Source of the DNA: an uncultured Desulfobulbaceae bacterium
GTDB taxonomy: Bacteria > Desulfobacterota > Desulfobulbia > Desulfobulbales > Desulfobulbaceae
NCBI GenBank assembly: GCA_947260045.1
Contig: CAMYOP010000067.1
Coordinates: 1 to 10,816 of the forward strand
DNA length: 10,816 nt
Reading direction: 5' to 3'
Below the pieces are notes generated by a model. That model had not been told where the DNA came from. It worked only from the letters and a program-made list of their open reading frames with translations, and ran no database searches. Shown one piece after another: positions 6,120-10,816 of the stretch (its first letter is position 1; the number at the start of each line of letters is the position of its first letter). Position numbers and translations under genes: made by a program.

Positions 6120-6869
6120 ATGAAGCAAAAACTATTTTGTTTCTTTATCCTTTTTTCACTTTTCTTATTTTCACATTCTTTTGCTGGACCAGCAGATGAC
6201 ATCATCAAAAAGGTTGAAGAAAACCTGAATGGCAAAACTGCGGTGATGACCATATCCATGGATGTTAAAACCAAACGGGCCAAACGGACCATGAAGATGG
6301 ATAGTTACTCAATTGGTAATAAAAAGTCGTTTATCAAAATTCTCTATCCAGGCAAAGATAAGGGGATCACCTTTCTGAAGATTGACAACACCATGTGGCA
6401 ATATGTGCCACGTATCGAAAAAACCATAAAGATTCCCGCATCAATGATGCTGCAGAGCTGGATGGGTAGCGATTTTACCAATGATGATCTGGTCAGGGAG
6501 AGTTCAATTACAGAAGATTATACCAGTAATTTTCTTGAAGAAACTGAAAGCGGTTACAAAGTTGAGTTGCTGCCAAATGAGGACGCTGCTGTGGTCTGGG
6601 GTAAAATTATCATGGAAATTTCTAAAGAATATTACCTGCCAACCACTGTTCATTATTTTGATGAAGACGATATACTTATTCGTGAATTGATTTATACTGA
6701 TGTGCAGCCTTTTGGCGAGCGTTTTTACCCGACAACATGGCTCATGCTGCCAAAGGAGAAAGACAAGGAAGGTCACGAAACAATCGTCGAAATTTCAAAT
6801 GCGGTTTTTGACGGTGATGTCAGCGAGTCCTATTTCACCAAAAGGGCCTTAAAGAGATATTCTGATTAA
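6120..6869 (+). CDS. LolA-like outer membrane lipoprotein-sorting protein
   Basis: This 249-residue periplasmic protein belongs to the LolA/LolB-like fold, annotated as outer membrane lipoprotein-sorting protein (COG2834 type). Such proteins hold a lipid moiety in a half-open beta-barrel. Residues 1-22 form a signal peptide with a likely cut at SFA/GPA and no lipobox Cys at the cut, so it should be soluble. The mature part has the family's hallmark stretches MWQYVPRIEKTIKIP (92-106), SWMGSDFTNDDLV (113-125), and a C-terminal beta-rich half. The ATG at 6120 is preceded by a strong GAGGAGG (6104-6110); in-frame ATGs at 6069 and 6102 are poorer because they would lack this site and spoil the signal peptide. 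The first permease gene begins 18 bases after the stop. Its cargo is unknown. It is distinct from housekeeping LolA, given its place in a dedicated transporter operon. Confidence 0.88.
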   Translation: MKQKLFCFFILFSLFLFSHSFAGPADDIIKKVEENLNGKTAVMTISMDVKTKRAKRTMKMDSYSIGNKKSFIKILYPGKDKGITFLKIDNTMWQYVPRIEKTIKIPASMMLQSWMGSDFTNDDLVRESSITEDYTSNFLEETESGYKVELLPNEDAAVVWGKIIMEISKEYYLPTTVHYFDEDDILIRELIYTDVQPFGERFYPTTWLMLPKEKDKEGHETIVEISNAVFDGDVSESYFTKRALKRYSD

Positions 6870-6887
6870 ATATAGTCATTTATAAGT

Positions 6888-8108
6888 ATGTTCTTAAAAC
6901 TCGCCCTCCGAAATATAGCAGCTTATAAAAAACGTACCATCGTTACACTACTGCTCACAACCATCACCACAGGTCTGCTTGTTTTCTCGACAGCCTGGAT
7001 GGATGGTTCCCATCAGACCATGATTAAAAATGCAGTTGAGATCTATCCTGGCCATATTCAGATAACTGGTAAAGATTTCAGAGAAAAACCAAGTTTTGAT
7101 AACCTGATTTTTGAGGCTGCGATCATACAGGAAAAACTCTCCCAGATAGATGGAATAAATTATTTTGCCAGCCGCTTTGAATCTTTTGTGCTCTTTTCGG
7201 CCGATGAAAAAGCAGTGGGTGGAATGCTTACAGGAATTGAGCCAGAGCAAGAGAAATACCTTTCCAGGTTGGCTTCATCACTTTTAAAGGGAGAGTATCT
7301 TACACAAGGTGACACCAATCAGGTTTACATTGGACATGAGTTTGCCAAACGATTGAAAATTGATCTTGGTGATGAAGTGGCTTTTGTCGGTAACGGTGCT
7401 GACTATTCCTTTGCAGCTGATAATCTGACGGTAAAAGGTATTTTCCAGACAGGTTTGTATGGTTTTGATGCAGGTTCGGCTTTTATAGCCAAAAAGTATT
7501 TTGATCAGATCATGGCTGCCGAGAATTATGCCACCCATTTCATAGTGTTACCCAAACGCACAGAAAAGGCCGAAGAGCTTGCTGTTGAAATTAGCAGGGT
7601 CATTGGTCCCGACTATCAGTCAGCCAGTTGGAATCAGATCATGGCTGATCTTGTGAAAGCCATGCAGCTTGATTCACTGTTTGGCTATATAACTCTGGGC
7701 GTTATTTTCATCGTCATATTTTTTGTCATTATGATTTACACCCTGCTGACTGTCTTTGCCAGAATTCATGAAATTGGCATCCTACGGGCAATTGGCACAA
7801 CTCCTCAACAGATACTCGCTATGCTCTTGCTTGAGAGCAGTTTGCTTGCACTTATTAGTGTGATTATAGGCGGACTGATTGGTGGCTATTTTGCCTATTA
7901 TTTCCAGCTAAATCCTATCGTCTTCAGTGGCTATGAAGAACAATTCAAGCAGTATGGGCTTGCTGTATCTGCAATGCCAACAGCATTTGCACCACTTGTT
8001 ATTTTTCGCGACATGCTTGTGATGTTCGTTCTATCTGTATTGTCCACGCTTTATCCCATCATCAAAATCAACCAGTACAGACCTGTTGAGGCAATGAGAC
8101 ATGTTTAA
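6888..8108 (+). CDS. FtsX/LolC-type ABC transporter permease, first subunit
   Basis: This 406-residue inner-membrane permease has the MacB-core plus FtsX layout. Transmembrane segment 1 is at about 16-36 after a basic N-terminus (AAYKKR). A large periplasmic domain follows (about 40-262), then three segments at about 265-290, 309-338 and 368-392. EIGILRAIGTTPQQI (295-309) is the cytoplasmic coupling-helix motif of FtsX-type permeases, the contact to the ATPase. Four segments, with the periplasmic domain between the first and second, is the LolC/LolE and MacB topology. It should pair with the second permease and the ATPase encoded downstream to move a lipid or lipoprotein out of the inner membrane. 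The ribosome site before 6888 is weak (TAAG), so coupling to the LolA-like gene is likely. The stop overlaps the next start by eight bases. I give no Lol symbol because housekeeping LolC/E cannot be told apart by sight. Confidence 0.9.
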   Translation: MFLKLALRNIAAYKKRTIVTLLLTTITTGLLVFSTAWMDGSHQTMIKNAVEIYPGHIQITGKDFREKPSFDNLIFEAAIIQEKLSQIDGINYFASRFESFVLFSADEKAVGGMLTGIEPEQEKYLSRLASSLLKGEYLTQGDTNQVYIGHEFAKRLKIDLGDEVAFVGNGADYSFAADNLTVKGIFQTGLYGFDAGSAFIAKKYFDQIMAAENYATHFIVLPKRTEKAEELAVEISRVIGPDYQSASWNQIMADLVKAMQLDSLFGYITLGVIFIVIFFVIMIYTLLTVFARIHEIGILRAIGTTPQQILAMLLLESSLLALISVIIGGLIGGYFAYYFQLNPIVFSGYEEQFKQYGLAVSAMPTAFAPLVIFRDMLVMFVLSVLSTLYPIIKINQYRPVEAMRHV

Positions 8109-9324
8109 AACGACATTTAAAATTGCCTGGGCCTCGCTGGTTCGACGTCGTACTCGTTCGGTGCTCCTCATTTTGATGATCGCCGTTAGTCTCTGGGGCC
8201 TGCTTTTTATGGAAGGCATCTATGATGGGATGACGGAACAAATGATCAATAACGCTATTCGCAGCGACAGTGGCCATCTCTCTCTTTTTGGTGAAGGGTA
8301 TCGCCTTGATCCTGATTTGTCTAAATGGGTAATGGATATTGATGCGCTTGATACTTTTCTGGCTTCGGACACAAGAGTAAAGAGCCACGTTATGCGACTC
8401 AAACAGGATGGTCTGGTTGCTACTGCTCATTACTCCAGAGGAGTAGCAATTTTTGGAGTGAATCTGGATGAGGAAGAAAAACATGGAAAAATGGCAGGTT
8501 ACCTTCACAGAGGAGAGTTCAGTTTTGGTAAAAGGGACCGAGGCGCAATTATTGGTTTTAAACTTGCCGAGAAGTTGCAGGTACGGATTGGTTCCAAAAT
8601 AATTCTTTCAGCCCAGGACAGTCAGGGAGAAGTTTCCGCGGCAGCGCTTAAGGTAATTGGTATTCTTAAAACCAACAATATGTCCCTTGATGAGAACGCC
8701 GTGTTTATGAGCGGAAAAAGGATGCGTAAACTCCTGACAGCAAAAGATGGGGTCAGTCAGATCGCCGTAATTCTATACGATGAACTCAATATTCCTGAAC
8801 TGCAAGGTGATCTGAAAAAGGAATTTCCTCATCTTGATGTCCAACGCTGGGATGAACTCTATCCTGCCTTACTTCAGTCTCGGATAATGATGGAGGGGTT
8901 TAACCTGGTCACCAATCTGTTGATTTTTTGCGTGGCAGCGCTTGGAATATTTGGAGTAATGCTGGTCTCTGTCCTGGAAAGATTACGTGAGTTTGGCATA
9001 ATGCTGGCCATTGGCACCCGTTTCTCTCAGGTTAGTACAATCATTTTTACGGAATCTTTTTGTCTGGGATTCATTGGTTTTTGTTTAGGTTCTCTCATAG
9101 GATTTGTGACTCTCTATTATTTTAAAATTAATGGTCTTGACCTCAGTGTATTCAGTGACGCCTTTGAAGAATTTGGTATGGATGCCGTGACCTATGCAAT
9201 CATTCGCCCAAGTTATTTTATCATGGCCCTGGCCGCGGTTTTCTTGGCCACCTTTTTCAGTGTTTTGTTTCCTCTGCGCATACTGAAAAAAACAAAACCG
9301 ATAGACGCAATCAATACAATTTGA
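8101..9324 (+). CDS. FtsX/LolE-type ABC transporter permease, second subunit
   Basis: At 407 residues it has the same plan as its neighbour: a basic N-terminus (RRRTR, 15-19), segment 1 at about 20-38, a periplasmic domain at about 40-262, and three further segments at about 266-292, 310-340 and 371-393. The coupling motif REFGIMLAIGTRFSQ is at 296-310. The sequence is clearly different from the first permease beyond these shared features, so the pair would form a heterodimer as LolC and LolE do. The start codon lies inside the end of the previous gene (ATGTTTAA overlap, 8101-8108), a sign of translational coupling and matched expression. The ATPase gene starts 13 bases after the stop. Cargo is unknown, and lipid or lipoprotein export is inferred from the LolA-like partner. 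Confidence 0.9.
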   Translation: MFKTTFKIAWASLVRRRTRSVLLILMIAVSLWGLLFMEGIYDGMTEQMINNAIRSDSGHLSLFGEGYRLDPDLSKWVMDIDALDTFLASDTRVKSHVMRLKQDGLVATAHYSRGVAIFGVNLDEEEKHGKMAGYLHRGEFSFGKRDRGAIIGFKLAEKLQVRIGSKIILSAQDSQGEVSAAALKVIGILKTNNMSLDENAVFMSGKRMRKLLTAKDGVSQIAVILYDELNIPELQGDLKKEFPHLDVQRWDELYPALLQSRIMMEGFNLVTNLLIFCVAALGIFGVMLVSVLERLREFGIMLAIGTRFSQVSTIIFTESFCLGFIGFCLGSLIGFVTLYYFKINGLDLSVFSDAFEEFGMDAVTYAIIRPSYFIMALAAVFLATFFSVLFPLRILKKTKPIDAINTI

Positions 9325-9337
9325 GGAATATCACCAA

Positions 9338-10030
9338 ATGTCAGATTTTTTAGAAATTAAGCAGATAAGCAAGAAGTTTCAACCTGATAAGGAAGTTGAA
9401 GTCGTTGCCTTGCGGGACATTACTCTTGAAATAGAGCAGGGTGAATTTGTTGTTCTTTCAGGGCCTTCTGGTAGTGGTAAAACTACCCTTCTAAATATTA
9501 TCGGAGGCCTTGACGATGCCAGCAGCGGTGAAGTAAAACTCTCAGGTCAAATGCTCACAGGCCTTTCTGAAAATTCACTTTCCAGTATACGTCGGGAGCA
9601 TATCGGTTTTATTTTTCAGGCCTATAATCTTATTCCTGTACTCACGGCCAGGGAGAATATCGAGTATGTTATGAAGCTGCAGGGACGCAGTCAGCAGGAA
9701 TGTAATGATCGTAGCCTGGAAGTTGCTAAAAAACTTGGTATTGAAACCCTTATTAATAAGCTTCCCAACCAGTTAAGTGGGGGACAACAGCAACGAGTTG
9801 CTGTTGCTCGCGCTGTTGCTCCGACGCCGAAACTGATCCTGGCAGATGAGCCAACTGCCAATCTGGATTCCAAAACAGCAGCTTCACTGATGGATATGAT
9901 GCAGAAACTCAATGAGGATGAAGGAGTCACCATCATATTTTCTTCCCACGATCCCATGGTTATAGGCAAGGCCAGACATTCAATTATTCTCAAAGATGGT
10001 GAAGTGATTGCCAATGAACGGCATAGCTAG
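9338..10030 (+). CDS. LolD/MacB-type ABC transporter ATP-binding protein
   Basis: This 230-residue cytoplasmic ATPase powers the two FtsX-type permeases encoded just upstream. All motifs are intact: Walker A GPSGSGKTT (42-50), Q-loop Q94 in FQAYNLIP, signature LSGGQQQR (146-153), Walker B LILADEP with catalytic E171, D-loop ANLDS, and H-loop H204. The length and the AYNLIPVLTARENI stretch place it in the LolD/MacB/FtsE subfamily, whose members work by mechanotransmission. The ribosome site GAGGA (9323-9327) overlaps the TGA of the previous gene. The last 17 bases overlap the start of the outer-membrane protein gene. The family is certain; the transported molecule is not. Confidence 0.95.
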   Translation: MSDFLEIKQISKKFQPDKEVEVVALRDITLEIEQGEFVVLSGPSGSGKTTLLNIIGGLDDASSGEVKLSGQMLTGLSENSLSSIRREHIGFIFQAYNLIPVLTARENIEYVMKLQGRSQQECNDRSLEVAKKLGIETLINKLPNQLSGGQQQRVAVARAVAPTPKLILADEPTANLDSKTAASLMDMMQKLNEDEGVTIIFSSHDPMVIGKARHSIILKDGEVIANERHS

Positions 10031-10816
10031 CATATTGGCCGCAGGTCTTATAGGTTTTGTACCTGATCTTGCCGTTGAAAATACCAACATCCTGGCCTAT
10101 GAAGAACAGCAGCATACTATCGACTATAACCGTTTGCGGGTAGACCTTACCCTTGAGCATGAACAGTATGCTGATATCGTTGCAAAGATCATTGTAGACA
10201 ACGAAAGTCTCTATATCACCAGTCCAAACAGCCTAAACAATAAAACTTCTCTTTACCGTGCGTATTTTCAGTATAGAGGCATAGAGCATTTCTGGTCCAT
10301 TGGCAAACAGCGAATACCTTTAGGTGTAGGCAGAATCTGGAATCCAATTGATGTTTTTAACCCCATTGATTCCGAATCAATTGAAACCGATGAACGCGAA
10401 GGGACTGATTCCATTCGCTACGAATATGCCCTCAGCGAATTATCGAACCTGGATGTCACTCTTGCTGAAGGCATCGGAACAATTCGGCTAAAAGGCTATC
10501 TTGAATATGCAGATTTAGCACTTGTTGGTCTGTGGGACGAGGAAAGTGACCAGGATATTATTGGCTGGGAGCTTGAAGGACAACTCCTGGAAACAGGTAT
10601 TGAGCTGCGCAGTGAAGGAGGCAGCTTCCATAATCGGGACACAGGTGAGCGGTATACGGAATTTATCTTCGGAGCTGAATACGGTTTTTCAAATTCTTTG
10701 ACTCTCCTTGCCGAATATAAATATTCTGATGACAACAAAATTGATTACCTTGGCCTGCTGGCAAGTTTTCAGCCTGCTATGCTTTGGTATTGTAATGTGG
10801 TCGTGGTTAATAATTT
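10014..10816 (+). CDS. Outer-membrane beta-barrel-type protein of the Lol-like operon, C-terminus cut by window edge
   Basis: The frame is open for 267 codons to the window end. The protein has alternating polar/hydrophobic strands rich in Tyr, Glu and Asp, such as YRAYFQYRGI (81-90), LLAEYKYSDD (231-240) and YLGLLASF (245-252), as in porin-like barrels. The stretch GKQRIPLGVGRIWNPIDVF (97-115) is the most family-like part; I recall similar proteins beside LolA-like/FtsX/LolD genes in other bacteria, with no known function. The start is inside the ATPase gene, overlapping by 17 bases. An in-frame TGA at 10005-10007 rules out a longer start; TTG at 10008 is the only alternative. The N-terminus has a short hydrophobic run (about 4-16, possible cut after A20) but no basic residue, so the signal peptide is unusual. 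Likely role: outer-membrane receiver or partner of the exporter. Confidence 0.75.
   Translation, partial: MNGIASILAAGLIGFVPDLAVENTNILAYEEQQHTIDYNRLRVDLTLEHEQYADIVAKIIVDNESLYITSPNSLNNKTSLYRAYFQYRGIEHFWSIGKQRIPLGVGRIWNPIDVFNPIDSESIETDEREGTDSIRYEYALSELSNLDVTLAEGIGTIRLKGYLEYADLALVGLWDEESDQDIIGWELEGQLLETGIELRSEGGSFHNRDTGERYTEFIFGAEYGFSNSLTLLAEYKYSDDNKIDYLGLLASFQPAMLWYCNVVVVNN

Overview
The window reads as a chromosomal segment of a Gram-negative, AT-rich bacterium. It carries a periplasmic di-haem cytochrome c peroxidase lipoprotein, an outer-membrane-type beta-barrel protein, LolA/LolCDE-type proteins and a chemoreceptor fragment. The combination of these with a ferritin-like/rubrerythrin-type protein suggests an anaerobe or microaerophile, possibly a Desulfobacterota (Desulfobulbales-like) member. 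That placement is an impression from protein style, not a database result.

Left part (1-1761): a minus-strand gene for a small membrane protein with a His/Pro-rich loop runs off the left edge (1-249). It is followed by a roughly 190-base element (388-579) whose ends are inverted repeats and whose interior holds further nested and crossing complementary segments. Next is a minus-strand gene for a 78-residue half-ferritin (702-938), then about 800 bases in which I see no credible gene.

Middle (1762-6041): three plus-strand genes encode a long di-haem peroxidase lipoprotein, an exported alpha/beta-hydrolase-fold protein that lacks the usual catalytic histidine, and a ClsC-type phospholipase D superfamily cardiolipin synthase. 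The last two are 46 bases apart and may be co-transcribed. After them lies the C-terminal scrap of a methyl-accepting chemotaxis protein (about 5817-6041), a gene remnant.

Right part (6120-10816): a compact operon encodes a LolA-like periplasmic protein, two FtsX/LolC-type ABC permeases, a LolD/MacB-type ATPase, and an outer-membrane barrel-type protein cut by the right edge. Gaps and overlaps are 18 bases, an 8-base overlap, 13 bases and a 17-base overlap. The inferred model is that the ATPase and two permeases extract a lipid or lipoprotein from the inner membrane, the LolA-like protein carries it across the periplasm, and the barrel protein receives it or acts at the outer membrane. This resembles a second Lol-like route with its own outer-membrane partner. 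Its cargo cannot be read from the sequence.

The most interesting items are the structured 388-579 element, the dedicated Lol-like operon, the hydrolase with a lost catalytic histidine beside clsC, and the half-ferritin whose metal-ligand spacing matches encapsulated ferritins.
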